Shown: in pieces, positions 7,696 to 17,722 of the stretch
Position numbering within the stretch: position 1 is the first letter of the stretch
How the letters are laid out: the number at the start of each line of letters is the position of its first letter
Source: Akkermansia sp.
GTDB lineage: Bacteria; Verrucomicrobiota; Verrucomicrobiia; Verrucomicrobiales; Akkermansiaceae
DNA length: 55,997 nucleotides
Direction: 5' to 3'
Assembly (NCBI GenBank): GCA_024405435.1
Contig: JAKSOU010000007.1
Coordinates: 1 to 55,997 of the forward strand
Notes under the pieces: model-generated
The model's input: only the letters and a program-made list of their open reading frames with translations
The model's database searches: none
What the model was told of the DNA's origin: nothing
Made by a program: the position numbers and the translations under genes

Positions 7696-9871
7696 TCTGT
7701 CGTACCGTGATGGTGGATTGGGCGTGGAGGCCGTTGGCGGAGTCGGTGGCGTGGATGGTGTGGGTGCCGGGGGTGGCGACGGCGTACCAGGCGTTGCCCT
7801 CGCGGATAATGCGGAGGGAATCGCAGCGCCAGGAGGTGGTGGCGGCGGGAAGGGTTGATTTGAGCTCCACCATGGAGCCGTTGGCGGGGAGGTTGGGGTC
7901 CAGCAGCACGGTGGCGCCGTTGGCGGGAATGAGGATGGAGGGAGCGCGGTCGCCCTTGGCGGCGGGGTCCAGCGCGTAGAGGCGCAGGGGCTGGGTTTGG
8001 GCGTACCATTCCGCGTATCGGGAATCCAGCACGGCGCGGCCGTTGGCATCGTATGCGGTGGATTCCTTCGGCGGGTTCTCTGCCAGCGCGAGTTCGGTCT
8101 GCACGCATTCCGGCGGGGTATCGTTGCGCGCGGTGCCGCCGGTGCGGGTGTCGATGCGCACGTCAACGAGCCCCTGCGGCCTCTGCGGGAAGGAGGGTTC
8201 CTCCGCGGTGTGCTCGTAGGCCAGCAGCATGGCGCGGTGGAAGATGGGACCCGCGCCGGAAATTCCGCTCACCTCCTTCATGGGCGAGTTGTCGAAGTTG
8301 CCCGCCCACACGCCCACCGTGAATTCCCTGGTGAACCCCACGCACCAGTTGTCGCGGTAGTTGGACGAGGTTCCGGTCTTGCACGCGCAGCGGAAGGGGA
8401 AGGTGAGCATGGGCGCGCGGCCGAACGCCGAGGCGCGCGCGGTGGGGTCGCTCAGGATGTCGGCAATGCGGAAGCAGTCGCGCGGGTCGTACAGCGGCTG
8501 GGATTCCGGCTGTCCCGCATGCGGTAGCCGCGTGAACACCTGCGGCAGGGAGCCACCGCGCGCCAGGGCGGCATACGCGCGCACCAGCTGCGCGAGCGTG
8601 ACGTGCGCGTTGCCGATGGCGAGCCCCAGCCCGTACTCGTCCTCGCCGCGCTCCAACTCGAACCCGAGCTTCTGCAAATCATCGAGGAACTCCGCGATGG
8701 AGCCGATGGTGCCGAGCGCCTGCATGGCGGGAATGTTCTGCGAGCATGCAAGCGCGCGGCGGATGGTGACGGGGCCGAGGTAGCGGCCGTTGTAGTCGGT
8801 GGGAGCCTGCACACCCGTGAGGCTCTTGTAGAGCGTGGGCACATCCGCCATCACCGTGCCGGGCCACGCGCCGTGGCGGAACGCCTGCAGGTACACGAAC
8901 GGCTTGAGCGTGGAGCCGGCGGAGCGCGGGGTGCGCGTGCCGTCCAGCGCGCCGCCGCGCGGGCTTTGCGGCAGCGCGGCGGGCACGCACGCCAGCACCT
9001 CGCCCGTAGGGTTGTGCAGGATGAACACGGCGGCCTGCGACATGTTGTGCTCGCGCATGCGTTCCACCTCCTGCGCGGCGGCGGCCTCGCACGCCTGCTG
9101 CAGCGGGGCCAGCAGTGTTTGGCGGCCCGCCTGGGTGACGCACGACGGCACGGATTCGCGCAGCGGGCGCAGGTGGAGGTCGGCATCGGCGGGTTCGCCC
9201 ATGGCGGCGAGCACGCGGTTGCGGCGGGCGAGCGCGGCCTCGGGATGGCGCAGCGGGTTCAGGCGGGAGGGAGCCTGCAGCACCGCCGCCAGCAGCGCGG
9301 CCTCCGCAGCGTTCAGCTCCGCGGCGGGTTTGGAAAAGTACATCCACGCCGCGCATTCCACGCCGCGGTAGTTGTTGCCGAAATCCGCGTTGTCCAGATA
9401 CGCGCGCAGGATATCGTGCTTGGAGGCGCCCGACATCTCCAGGCGGCGCGCCTGCAGCATCTCGCGCAGCTTGGAGCGCATGTTGCGCGGGGCGTCGCGG
9501 CGCCCCAGCTTGCAGAGCTGCATGGTGATGGTGGAAGCACCGCCCGCCGCGCCGTTTACGATGCGGTCGCGCACGGCGCGGGCGAGGGCGGGCAAGTCCA
9601 CGCCGCCGTGGCTCATGAAACGCCTGTCCTCCGCCGCCACCGCGGCGCGCACCAGAACCTCCGGCAGCTCACCCTGCGGTAGGCGGCAGCGGCGCCCCTG
9701 CGCATCCTTCAGGAAGCCCAGCATCTCGCCGTTGCGGTCGTACACATGCGTGTCCGGCACGGACGGCAGGGCGGCGGGCGCCACGCAGAACGGCAGCACC
9801 CACCAGCAGGCGGCGGCACCCGCGAGGGCGCACGCCAGCGCGGCTGCGGCGGCTTTGGCGCGGCGGCGCAT
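7682..9871 (-). CDS. pbpC: Penicillin-binding protein 1C (bifunctional transglycosylase/transpeptidase)
   Basis: 729 aa peptidoglycan synthase anchored by an N-terminal membrane segment (residues about 8-30). The glycosyltransferase-51 domain has the catalytic EDRRF (E81) and GGASTITMQL. The transpeptidase domain has SxxK at S320-K323 (STLKPF), SQN at 377-379 and KTG at 498-500. The C-terminus matches the biPBP_C domain typical of PbpC. The ATG overlaps the stop of the macroglobulin gene as TGATG, so I prefer it to a GTG one codon upstream. In proteobacteria PbpC and alpha-2-macroglobulin are also paired and are thought to repair and guard a breached envelope. The last three residues come from an AT-rich repeat that has run into the gene. 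Confidence 0.95.
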   Translation of the reverse strand: MRRRAKAAAAALACALAGAAACWWVLPFCVAPAALPSVPDTHVYDRNGEMLGFLKDAQGRRCRLPQGELPEVLVRAAVAAEDRRFMSHGGVDLPALARAVRDRIVNGAAGGASTITMQLCKLGRRDAPRNMRSKLREMLQARRLEMSGASKHDILRAYLDNADFGNNYRGVECAAWMYFSKPAAELNAAEAALLAAVLQAPSRLNPLRHPEAALARRNRVLAAMGEPADADLHLRPLRESVPSCVTQAGRQTLLAPLQQACEAAAAQEVERMREHNMSQAAVFILHNPTGEVLACVPAALPQSPRGGALDGTRTPRSAGSTLKPFVYLQAFRHGAWPGTVMADVPTLYKSLTGVQAPTDYNGRYLGPVTIRRALACSQNIPAMQALGTIGSIAEFLDDLQKLGFELERGEDEYGLGLAIGNAHVTLAQLVRAYAALARGGSLPQVFTRLPHAGQPESQPLYDPRDCFRIADILSDPTARASAFGRAPMLTFPFRCACKTGTSSNYRDNWCVGFTREFTVGVWAGNFDNSPMKEVSGISGAGPIFHRAMLLAYEHTAEEPSFPQRPQGLVDVRIDTRTGGTARNDTPPECVQTELALAENPPKESTAYDANGRAVLDSRYAEWYAQTQPLRLYALDPAAKGDRAPSILIPANGATVLLDPNLPANGSMVELKSTLPAATTSWRCDSLRIIREGNAWYAVATPGTHTIHATDSANGLHAQSTITVRQRIYN

Positions 9872-12800
9872 CACTTGTCAGCCTTGGCTGCGGGAGCGCT
9901 GGGTATCTCCACCTCCGGCGCGGTCACGGTGATGACATGCGGGATGGAGAGGCCGTAGTTCTGCGGCGTGTACATCATCTCCGCCTTGGCGGCGGGCGCG
10001 GTCACCTTGCCGAATTTCACCACGCGGGCGATGTAGCTGCACTTCAGCGCCCCGCCGTGGGAGGAGAAGAAGGCCACGCGGTCCTTGAGGTACACCTTGT
10101 TGTCCACCCAGGAGGAGCAGCCCCAGCCGGCATCCGTGTTGCGGCGCAGCTCGGCGGGAACGTCCTGCGAGGTGAGCTCCGGGTTCACGGCCTCAAAGAC
10201 GGCGGGCAGGCGGTCCTCCAGCACGGTGTAGCGCCCGGTGTCGCGCGTGGGCGTGCACTCCAGCGTCACGCGCACCACGTCACCCACGGTGAACTGGGCG
10301 GTGGGCTGCCAGGTGTTGTTGCCCATGTAGCGCTCGTAGCGGCGGCTGACCTTGAATCCCTCGTCCACCATGCGCGGCTCCTGGGCCTTGTTTTGGTAGC
10401 CCTCGGCAATGCCGCAGGCATAGGCGGTGCCCTCCGTGCAGGAGAAGGCGTCCTGCGCGCCCGCGGTGGTGTCTTGGTGCCACATCTTCTGCAGGGCGAG
10501 CTCGTTTCCGTTCACCACGGCACGCGCGCTCTGGACATCGGAGTGCGCGATGAACTCGTGCAGCACGATGGCGAGCCAGGCGTTGTCATAGGTGGAGCCG
10601 AAGTGCTGGGCATCGTACGCCACGTACTCGCGCACCGCCTGCGCGGTGGCCGGGGACTTGGGCTCGCGGGCGATCTGCTCCAGCATGCGCAGGGTGCGCA
10701 CGGCGGGCAGGTAGCTCCACTTGCCGTTCGTCTTGGCCTTGGCGGCGGCCTTGCAGAGGGCGTCCGCGCGCGGGCTGCCGCTCACGCGGGCCGCCAGCGC
10801 CAGCGCCCACGCGGAGTGGGCGTCCGCCTTCCTGGGCAGCTGCTTCTCCGCCTCCGCCAACAGCTCCGGCGTGAGCTTGCCGGCGCGCGCCATCACATAC
10901 ACGGCGTAGTAGAAGGGCGAGGGGTCGTCCTTGTCCGCAGTGGTGTTTTGGAGCATCTTGACCAGGTTGGCGGGGCTGATGTTGTACGGCAGGGAGATGC
11001 CCTTCTCCTGCGCCAGCAGCAGGCTGAGCGCCACGTGCGGGCTGAACGGCGTCACCTCACCGCTGTCCCAGTAGGAAAAGCCCTTGCCGGGGCGGAAGCG
11101 CTCGGCGAGCGTCTTCACGGTCTGGGTCAACACGGTGGCGCGCGTCTTCCCCTGCGGGTACCGCATGCCGATGCACGCGGAAAGCTCATCCTGAAGAATC
11201 CACGGCAGCATGCCGGACGCCAGCTGCTCCGAGCAGCCGTACGGATAGTTCACCAGCATGTCCATGCCCTGCGTGGCGCCGACGAGCGGGTTGGCCGAGA
11301 AGTCCAGCGACACGCTGCTGTCGCTGCGGAAGTCCAGCGACACCAAATCGGCGGGCTTGCGGGTTTCACCCTGCTTGACGGGCTTGTAGACGGCCTCGCG
11401 CAGGAAGGGCGTGGGCGGCACCACGGTGAAGCGGTCGCGCACGGCGTCCGTCTTGCCGCGCAGGGCCTCGTCCTGCGCAGTGGCGGTCCAGGTGAGGGTG
11501 GTCTCTCCCACCTTGGGGAAATGCACGGGCACGAAGATGGTGCCGGGCTTGTTTCCAACGAGGGGGACACAGAGCGGTGCCCCCGGACCCGCCGCATTCT
11601 CCGCGTTCAGGGAGATGTTCCAGATGATGGGCTTGTTGCGGTATTCCTCCGGCAGCTGGTCCGGGTTCATGCTGACGGTGACGGGGATGTACAGCTCATC
11701 CCCCTCCGCGGCGGCGACAGGAGCGGCGGGCTCCAGCATCACGGCCTTGTTGACCTCGTAGGAGGTCTGCCCGGCGCCGAACTTGTCCGCCCCGGCGGCG
11801 GCCACGGCCATCACGCGGTAGCGCGTGAGCGTGTCCGGGTTGGTGTAATCCGCGGAGAAGCGGCCCTGAGCGTCCGTCTTGATATCGGCGAGCCACACGG
11901 CGCAGGGGTTGAAGTCCTCGCGCACGGCGGAGGCGTCCATCTCATCGTCATCGCAATCACCGCCGCCGATGAACACGCCCTTGTTGCCGAGCATGATCGG
12001 CTGGAACGCCTCGCCGCAAACCTGCGCGAGCGTGGAATACATGCGCAGGGACACTTGGGTTCCGGGGTAGAAGTGGTTGACGGCGTCCGGCAGCCTGTAG
12101 CCGCGGATCTGCAGCGTGCCCTCGTCCTCCGCGTAGAGGGTCACGCCCGCGTTGGCGAGCGGGTTGCCCTGGGCATCCTTCACCACGCCGGAGACGTGGG
12201 CGGTGCTGCCGGGCTGCTGCGGGGAGGCGGGCTTGTCCAGCTCCACGGCCAGGCGCTTGCCCACGGGGTCCACGCGCAGGGATGCTTCCGCGCTCTTGAT
12301 GACGGGCAGGCCGGTCTTCTCCGTGTTGGCGGAGGCGTCCTGCACCAGGAAGATGCCGACGTTCACACCGGGGGCGTCTGCCTCCGTGAGCGGCAGGTCC
12401 ACCACGGGATCGGCGGCGGAGATGCGCCGCGTGAAGTGGCGCACCACGCCCTCGCGCTCCACGGTCACGAGCGCCTCCGCGTCCACGGGCGACTGCACCA
12501 GCAGGTGCGCCGTCTCGCCGGGCTTGTACACGTCCTTGTCGCACACCAGGTCGATATACGGGCCGTCGGTGTATTCCCAGGGGAAGTATCCCCGCTCATG
12601 CTCGCCGGCCACGTAGAAGGTGCTGGTGGCCTTGAACGGGCGGCCCTGGGCGTCCGTGCCCTCCAGGGTGGCGAGGTGCGCGCCGGGATGCGCGACCGGG
12701 ATGGACACGTTGGCGGGCGTGCCGGTGAGCTGCACGTCCTGCTCCGCGACGGTCTGGATGCGGGGGACGTTGCGGGCGGCGGAGGTGGAGCCGAGGCCGA

Positions 12801-15768
12801 AGCGGTAGCTGCGGAAGCTCTTGCGCTCCACCTTGAGCCTGGCGTTAACGGGCGCGGCGGCAGGCTTGCCCTGCGTGTCCACCGCCACCAGGGAGATTTC
12901 CGCGTTCTGCCCCTGGCGGACCAGGCGGTTGCTGATGCGGATACCGCCGTAGACAGCGGATGAATCGACGGTTCGGACCTCCGCGGCGCGCACGCTGCGG
13001 GCGTTGGCGTTGGTGACGCTGCATCCCGCGTAAACCCGCAGCCTGCCGGCGATGGCGCCCAAGTTGAAGCGGTGCGAGCCGTGGCCGTCGGCATCCAGCA
13101 CACCGTTGGCGGTGGTCAATTCGCGGACATCGCCCCGGTGTTCCTCCAGGGTGTCGTCCGCGGAGAATTCAAAGGCGGGGAAAGCCTCCGGTGTGATGGG
13201 GTCCGCGAGCTGCGAGAGCTGCCATTCCACGTTGCCGCCGACCACGGGCGCGCCGTTGAATCCGGCGGCATCCGCGGCAATCTCCACCCACTGCGAGCCG
13301 GAATCCACGGTGACGCCCTGCTTCACCTCGAACTCGTCGCGGTGGAATTCCTGCACGTTGAGGTAAATGGTGGCGCGGCGGGATGCCTCCACCATCTCGG
13401 GGGCGTCGATCCCCAGCTCCTTGAGGGCCGCCATGTCCGGCGCGGTGCCGGTGCTGTCGCCCTCCTGCACCATGGTGAATCTCACATACATGTATCTGCC
13501 CGCCTCGGCGGGCTGTACGTCCACGGTGAACGAGCCGTCCTCCCGGTAGTCCACCTTGATGGGCGTGTTGTCGTCCTCCACGGTGGCGGTGATGGAGGTG
13601 AGCCTGGGGATGCTCACCTCATCCCCGGTGAAGGTGCGGACGTATCCCTTGATGTGGGCGGTCTCGCCGGGGCGGTACAGGCTGCGGTCCGTGAAGAGGA
13701 AGGTTTCCGTGCGCGGCACGTGGTGCTCCGCCGCTTGGCGGCTATCGCCACTGTAAAAGTTGGAGAGGTGCGTCTCGTCGTTCCTGGACTTGGGGCTGTC
13801 CAGGGCCACGGTGTAGCAGTCGTCCCCGCTCACCAGCTGCAGGAAGCACGTGCCCTTCAGCAGCGTGCCCTCCGCTATGCCGTCCTTCACGTCCAGCGTG
13901 GCGATGGTCTCGCCGACCTTGTCCAACAGCAGAAGCGTGCCGTGCTCCAGCGCCTTCGCGTCCGACAGCCGGTAGGCGTAGCAGAAAACCTTGTCGCGGA
14001 ATTCCTTCCACATGAGGCCGAGGTCCGTGACCTGGATGATGCCCTGGTTGGCGTAGCGCGCGCCGGGCTTGCCCAAATCCGGCACCAGGTTGCCGTTGAC
14101 CTCCATGAAGTACATGGCGCATTCCGGCGCCTGGGGGAAGAGGTCGCCGAGCTTGATATCGTGCGGCTCGCTGTCGCACGGGATGTCCACCTCGCGGCTT
14201 TCCACCACGCCGGGCAGGAGCTGCACGGGGAAGGTGGTGGGGTGCTTCCTCGCCTCGTCCGCCTCATCGGTCCACGCGCCGAGCTCGCGGACCTTGGCGG
14301 GTGTGTAGAGCTCGCGGAAGGCGGCCAGCACCTTGGCGGGGTTCTCGCCGTGGGAATCGATGCGGTAGATGTGCGCGGTGGCCTTCTCCAGGCTCTGCAC
14401 CAGGCAGTGGATGGTGCGGCCGCCCTTGCTGAGCTTGCCGGAGGTGAGCACGTCCGTGTTGATGGTGGGGGCGGGCGGGCTCACGCGGCACGATGCCTTC
14501 CCATCCTTCATGGTGTCGCCGTGCACGGATTGCATCGACAGCACGGCGGTGAGCTTGAAGCACGCGCCGCCGGAATCCAGGTGCAGCACGGCGGCGGTGC
14601 AGCCGGGCTTCTCTCCCTGCGCGGTGGGCACGGGCTTGAGGCGCTTGGCGGTGGCCTCCTCGTCGAAGCTCATGGTCACAGGTCTGCCGTCCACGGTGGC
14701 CTTGAACACGCCGTCCTCCCAGCGCATGGTGGCATCCGCGGCGGCATCGGAATCACCGGACAGGCGGATTTCCCACTTGCCCTCGCGGACGGCGCGCGCA
14801 AGCTCCTCCGGGGTGGCCGCCTGCTCCAGCGGCAGCAGGATGTCGTAGCGGCCCACGTCCGTGCGGCGGGCCTCCATACCGAAACCCATCCCGGGCAGCC
14901 GTACGATGCCGAAAGCCACGTCGTCGCGCTCTCCGGTCTTGCTGTTCAAATCCCCGCAGTCCGGCAGCACCAGCATCAGCTCCTCGTTCGCCGCGGGAAC
15001 GGGGAATTCAAAGAACCAGCAGTTGGGCAGCACCTCGTCCTGCGGCAACGCCTTGAACGCCTCCAATTCATCGTCACCCTGGCCATCGTTGACGACCGCT
15101 TGCAGGTATCCGTCCCAGTGCGCCACGGCATCCCCCACCGTGGCGGGACGCACGGCCGCGGGCCTCTCGGTCACCTTGGCCGGCTTGTCGGGGGATGTTT
15201 TCACGATGGAGCGCAGCACCGCCTCGCCGATATGCTCCCGCAGGATGGTGTCGTCGTTGTTGCCCTGGTCCAAGTTGCGGGAGTGGATGAACGGTGCGCC
15301 CGCGGACAGCATGAAGTCGTACCCGTGCAGTCCCTCTGCGCCGAAGTGCAGCGGCGCAAACCCGCCCAGCGCGCGCCCCTGCGCGTTCTTTGCCCCGGCG
15401 CGCGGCGCGATGGTGTACACCGCCAGCGGCGCCACATCGCCCGTCAGCTTCACCGTGAGCTCCGATTGGCTGGTCCACACCGCGCTCACGGAAACCTCCG
15501 GGCTCACGCTCAGCGCGCCCAGCGTGTCCTCCCCACCCACCGCCTCCGGCGCCACCACGTCCTCCGCGTACTTGATCACGGTGAGTATGCGGCCCTTGAC
15601 CGGGTCGGTGAGACGGTAGTTGTTCAGCGCGGAGGCAACGGCGATGGCTCCCTGCTTGGCGGGGGCCTGCGCCGGGGCCTTTGCGCGCGGCGCGGCCTGG
15701 GCTGGCAGCGCGGCGCATACGATTCCCGGGACGGCCAGGGCGATGGCGGCGATGAGGTGGTGTGTCAT
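9871..15768 (-). CDS. Bacterial alpha-2-macroglobulin family protein
   Basis: 1965 aa with an N-terminal signal peptide (hydrophobic core, then ALPAQAAPRA). The MG2-type segment FLFTDRSLYRPGETAHIKGY lies in the middle of the protein. The thioester motif YGCSEQ has its reactive cysteine at residue 1512 (codon 11233-11235), followed by an alpha/alpha-barrel thioester domain and receptor-binding-like C-terminal region. Proteins of this family trap proteases covalently through the Cys-Gln thioester and protect the periplasm. It is longer than E. coli YfhM (about 1650 aa). It is translationally coupled to pbpC by a TGATG overlap. No clear promoter is visible upstream. Confidence 0.93.
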   Translation of the reverse strand: MTHHLIAAIALAVPGIVCAALPAQAAPRAKAPAQAPAKQGAIAVASALNNYRLTDPVKGRILTVIKYAEDVVAPEAVGGEDTLGALSVSPEVSVSAVWTSQSELTVKLTGDVAPLAVYTIAPRAGAKNAQGRALGGFAPLHFGAEGLHGYDFMLSAGAPFIHSRNLDQGNNDDTILREHIGEAVLRSIVKTSPDKPAKVTERPAAVRPATVGDAVAHWDGYLQAVVNDGQGDDELEAFKALPQDEVLPNCWFFEFPVPAANEELMLVLPDCGDLNSKTGERDDVAFGIVRLPGMGFGMEARRTDVGRYDILLPLEQAATPEELARAVREGKWEIRLSGDSDAAADATMRWEDGVFKATVDGRPVTMSFDEEATAKRLKPVPTAQGEKPGCTAAVLHLDSGGACFKLTAVLSMQSVHGDTMKDGKASCRVSPPAPTINTDVLTSGKLSKGGRTIHCLVQSLEKATAHIYRIDSHGENPAKVLAAFRELYTPAKVRELGAWTDEADEARKHPTTFPVQLLPGVVESREVDIPCDSEPHDIKLGDLFPQAPECAMYFMEVNGNLVPDLGKPGARYANQGIIQVTDLGLMWKEFRDKVFCYAYRLSDAKALEHGTLLLLDKVGETIATLDVKDGIAEGTLLKGTCFLQLVSGDDCYTVALDSPKSRNDETHLSNFYSGDSRQAAEHHVPRTETFLFTDRSLYRPGETAHIKGYVRTFTGDEVSIPRLTSITATVEDDNTPIKVDYREDGSFTVDVQPAEAGRYMYVRFTMVQEGDSTGTAPDMAALKELGIDAPEMVEASRRATIYLNVQEFHRDEFEVKQGVTVDSGSQWVEIAADAAGFNGAPVVGGNVEWQLSQLADPITPEAFPAFEFSADDTLEEHRGDVRELTTANGVLDADGHGSHRFNLGAIAGRLRVYAGCSVTNANARSVRAAEVRTVDSSAVYGGIRISNRLVRQGQNAEISLVAVDTQGKPAAAPVNARLKVERKSFRSYRFGLGSTSAARNVPRIQTVAEQDVQLTGTPANVSIPVAHPGAHLATLEGTDAQGRPFKATSTFYVAGEHERGYFPWEYTDGPYIDLVCDKDVYKPGETAHLLVQSPVDAEALVTVEREGVVRHFTRRISAADPVVDLPLTEADAPGVNVGIFLVQDASANTEKTGLPVIKSAEASLRVDPVGKRLAVELDKPASPQQPGSTAHVSGVVKDAQGNPLANAGVTLYAEDEGTLQIRGYRLPDAVNHFYPGTQVSLRMYSTLAQVCGEAFQPIMLGNKGVFIGGGDCDDDEMDASAVREDFNPCAVWLADIKTDAQGRFSADYTNPDTLTRYRVMAVAAAGADKFGAGQTSYEVNKAVMLEPAAPVAAAEGDELYIPVTVSMNPDQLPEEYRNKPIIWNISLNAENAAGPGAPLCVPLVGNKPGTIFVPVHFPKVGETTLTWTATAQDEALRGKTDAVRDRFTVVPPTPFLREAVYKPVKQGETRKPADLVSLDFRSDSSVSLDFSANPLVGATQGMDMLVNYPYGCSEQLASGMLPWILQDELSACIGMRYPQGKTRATVLTQTVKTLAERFRPGKGFSYWDSGEVTPFSPHVALSLLLAQEKGISLPYNISPANLVKMLQNTTADKDDPSPFYYAVYVMARAGKLTPELLAEAEKQLPRKADAHSAWALALAARVSGSPRADALCKAAAKAKTNGKWSYLPAVRTLRMLEQIAREPKSPATAQAVREYVAYDAQHFGSTYDNAWLAIVLHEFIAHSDVQSARAVVNGNELALQKMWHQDTTAGAQDAFSCTEGTAYACGIAEGYQNKAQEPRMVDEGFKVSRRYERYMGNNTWQPTAQFTVGDVVRVTLECTPTRDTGRYTVLEDRLPAVFEAVNPELTSQDVPAELRRNTDAGWGCSSWVDNKVYLKDRVAFFSSHGGALKCSYIARVVKFGKVTAPAAKAEMMYTPQNYGLSIPHVITVTAPEVEIPSAPAAKADK

Positions 15769-16079
15769 GGTCGGATGGTGGCGAGGTGGTGTAACTGTTA
15801 GTCAGACGAGCGGGGAGTGCGTTTCGTTGAGCGTTCCCACCCCGATTAAGCGGGCAAACGTGCGTTTTTGTGAATTTTTTTGCAAAAAAATGCAAAAAAT
15901 TCCCCGCGCGCGGAACGCAAGCGAAATTCCAGCCTGATTCTACCCCCGCCCACGCGCGCACGCAAGGGGAAAACGCTCCCCGTCGGCAGATTTTTTGCGC
16001 CCCGCGCCCAAATGCAAAACCTCCCCGCCGATGGGGCGGGGAGGTTTCAAACCGGCGGTGCCGACGGTGTGGCGCGGCC
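15769..16079. other. Intergenic region upstream of the macroglobulin gene
   Basis: No gene seen. It contains a 16-bp palindrome of seven T, GC, seven A (15875-15890) in a strongly A/T-tract stretch, and further right the terminator of the DUF3472 gene. A promoter for the macroglobulin gene should lie here, but I find no convincing -35/-10 pair, so it may use another sigma factor or an activator. Confidence 0.6.
16017..16047 (-). terminator. Rho-independent terminator after the DUF3472 gene
   Basis: A perfect 13-bp stem, AAACCTCCCCGCC paired with GGCGGGGAGGTTT, around a 5-nt loop. On the minus strand the stem ends in TTT followed by TGCATTTG. It sits 33 nt past the DUF3472 stop. Confidence 0.8.
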
Positions 16080-17045
16080 TCAGATGTTCGGGCCGTCGTC
16101 CCCGTATTCCACGAGCTCCAGCTTGGGAGCGCGGATGATGTCCATGACCTTCTGTCCGGGCTCCTGGGCCTGCGGGAGGGGATTGAGGGGCTTCACGTCG
16201 AAGGGCTTGAAATCCGGTTCTGGAGCGATTTTGCCGCCGGTTGCCAGGGAGAAGTAGCCGAGCTTGGGGTTGATGCGGCAGTTGATTTCGTTGTTGGGGT
16301 TGGCATCGCGTGTGAATCGGAATTCGGTGGCCTGCTTCCACTCGTTTCCGGCCCATCGGAAGGCGGGGCCGAAGGTGGCGCGGCGCTCATGCTTCTTGGA
16401 TTCCACGTTGCGCCGGAAATCCTCCACAAAGCCGCTGCCCCCGCCAAGCCCGCGGTGGATGGCCTGCACGCGCCAGCAGCTCAGCAGGTCCCACTCCTGA
16501 GTCTCGTCGTTGTACAGGTAGCCGGCTATCTGGCGGAACTTCTCGCCGTCCGCCTTTTCCACCACGAGGGTGCGGATGCGCTGGCCCTCCTTCCAGTTGA
16601 ACTCGCGCATGGATTTGCCGCCGGTGCCCTCCCCGCCGAAGCGGGTGGTGTGCACGCCCTTGCCGCGCTGCACCAGCTTGGCGCGCTCCGATTCAGGCGC
16701 GGCGTTCGGGTTGTCGCCGGTGTCCTGCGCATCCCAGATGGAGAAGATGACCACGCGCTTGGGCGGGCCGTCCGGGCGCTCGGCGAGCTCCTGCACGCCG
16801 ATGTAGCCGTTGGAGAAGTTGTTGCAGCAGAAGTAGGTGCCGGGCGCGCTCTTCTCCACCACCATCTCCTGGTAGGCGGCGGTGTGCCGCGGTACGGTGG
16901 GCAGGAAGCCGATGTGCACGGAGGTGCACTGGCGCGCCGCCATGTTTTGCGGTGCCCAGTAGTCGCTGTTCCTGTCTGCCCATGCCTGCGGCGTGCACAG
17001 CCCGCAGAGGGCCGCCAGCGCCAGTATGCTCGTCTTGGTGTTCAT
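16080..17045 (-). CDS. DUF3472 domain protein, secreted
   Basis: 321 aa. A signal peptide (MNTKTSILALAALCGLC...AWA) leads the mature protein. The body carries conserved features of DUF3472: an early beta segment (CNNFSNGYIGVQEL), VVIFSIWDAQD, the highly conserved TRFGGEGTGGKS, and FVEDFRRN with a following WRVQAIHR region. The family is found in Bacteroidota and Verrucomicrobiota, often exported, and is suspected of carbohydrate-related work, but no reaction is established. It starts 26 nt after the NUDIX gene's stop, so the two form an operon ending at the terminator near 16030. A much longer open frame exists upstream but lacks protein-like composition, so I took the ATG with the signal peptide. 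Confidence 0.85.
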   Translation of the reverse strand: MNTKTSILALAALCGLCTPQAWADRNSDYWAPQNMAARQCTSVHIGFLPTVPRHTAAYQEMVVEKSAPGTYFCCNNFSNGYIGVQELAERPDGPPKRVVIFSIWDAQDTGDNPNAAPESERAKLVQRGKGVHTTRFGGEGTGGKSMREFNWKEGQRIRTLVVEKADGEKFRQIAGYLYNDETQEWDLLSCWRVQAIHRGLGGGSGFVEDFRRNVESKKHERRATFGPAFRWAGNEWKQATEFRFTRDANPNNEINCRINPKLGYFSLATGGKIAPEPDFKPFDVKPLNPLPQAQEPGQKVMDIIRAPKLELVEYGDDGPNI

Positions 17046-17071
17046 GATGCTGATGCTTTCTGTAAAAAATG

Positions 17072-17686
17072 TCACTTGGCGTCTTCCATGAGCGCATCCA
17101 CGCAGATGGTGGACCAGCTCTCCAGCTTGGGATACAGCGGGCCGGCCAGCTCCGCCAGCGTGCGGAAGCCCAGGTTGTCCAGCTTCTTCTCGTTGGCGCA
17201 AACCTCTCCCTCCTCCAGCTCGAACCGGTGCACGATGCCCAGGTGCACGGAACCCACCTCGTCCGTGTCGTCGTTGATCACGGCGTAGAGCTCCTGGCTC
17301 ACCGCCGGCGGTATGCTGATTTCCTCGCGGATCTCGCGCTCCATGCCCGTCAGGTACGTGTGGATGCTGTCCGTCAGGCCGTCGATGGGGTTGATGTGCC
17401 CGCCGATGCCCAGCGACCACTTGTCGTGCAGGCGCGTTTCCGTGCCCTTGGAGGTGCGGGAGTACGCCAGAATTTTGCCCTTGCGGCAGAAGATGGCGTA
17501 GGCGATGAGCTGCTTGAACTGCGGGCTCCGCTCCGCCAGCGCGCGGTCCATGTAGCGCGCCACGCCGGGCTTCAGGAAGGCCTCCAGATAGTCCGCCGGG
17601 TTGCGGCGCACGCCGTTGAACGAACCCACCGCGTTGAACGCCTCGCGCGGCACCACCAGCACCTGTTCGCCTTCGTGTGTTGACAT
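17072..17686 (-). CDS. NUDIX-fold phosphoesterase-like protein
   Basis: 204 aa beginning MSTHEGEQVLVVPREAF. The centre carries a NUDIX-like box, GGHINPIDG followed by MEREIREEISI, which resembles the Mg-binding REUXEEXGU helix; the spacing before it is looser than in MutT. The N-terminal part (RYMDRALAERSPQFKQLIAY) is typical of a broad family annotated only as phosphoesterase or NUDIX-like. Substrate unknown. A promoter with TACAGT ends only 7 nt before this ATG, which excludes the longer frame upstream and suggests a leaderless mRNA. Confidence 0.8.
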   Translation of the reverse strand: MSTHEGEQVLVVPREAFNAVGSFNGVRRNPADYLEAFLKPGVARYMDRALAERSPQFKQLIAYAIFCRKGKILAYSRTSKGTETRLHDKWSLGIGGHINPIDGLTDSIHTYLTGMEREIREEISIPPAVSQELYAVINDDTDEVGSVHLGIVHRFELEEGEVCANEKKLDNLGFRTLAELAGPLYPKLESWSTICVDALMEDAK

Positions 17687-17693
17687 GGCAGGC

Positions 17694-17722
17694 ACTGTAC
17701 CACATCCGCCCCGCCGTTTCAA
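17694..17722 (-). promoter_or_regulatory. Promoter of the NUDIX/DUF3472 operon
   Basis: TTGAAA, 17-bp spacer, TACAGT on the minus strand. The -10 box ends 7 nt before the ATG, so the start point falls at or next to the start codon. Confidence 0.7.

Noticed and set aside
9872-9874. GTG as start of pbpC
   Set aside because: The ATG directly after it overlaps the upstream stop as TGATG, a common coupling arrangement.
9937-15801. Two very long plus-strand open frames (about 1000 and 900 codons) opposite the macroglobulin gene
   Set aside because: They arise from the high G+C of the real gene's third codon positions; composition is His/Ala/Arg/Gly-rich without domains, while the minus strand has a clear thioester protein.
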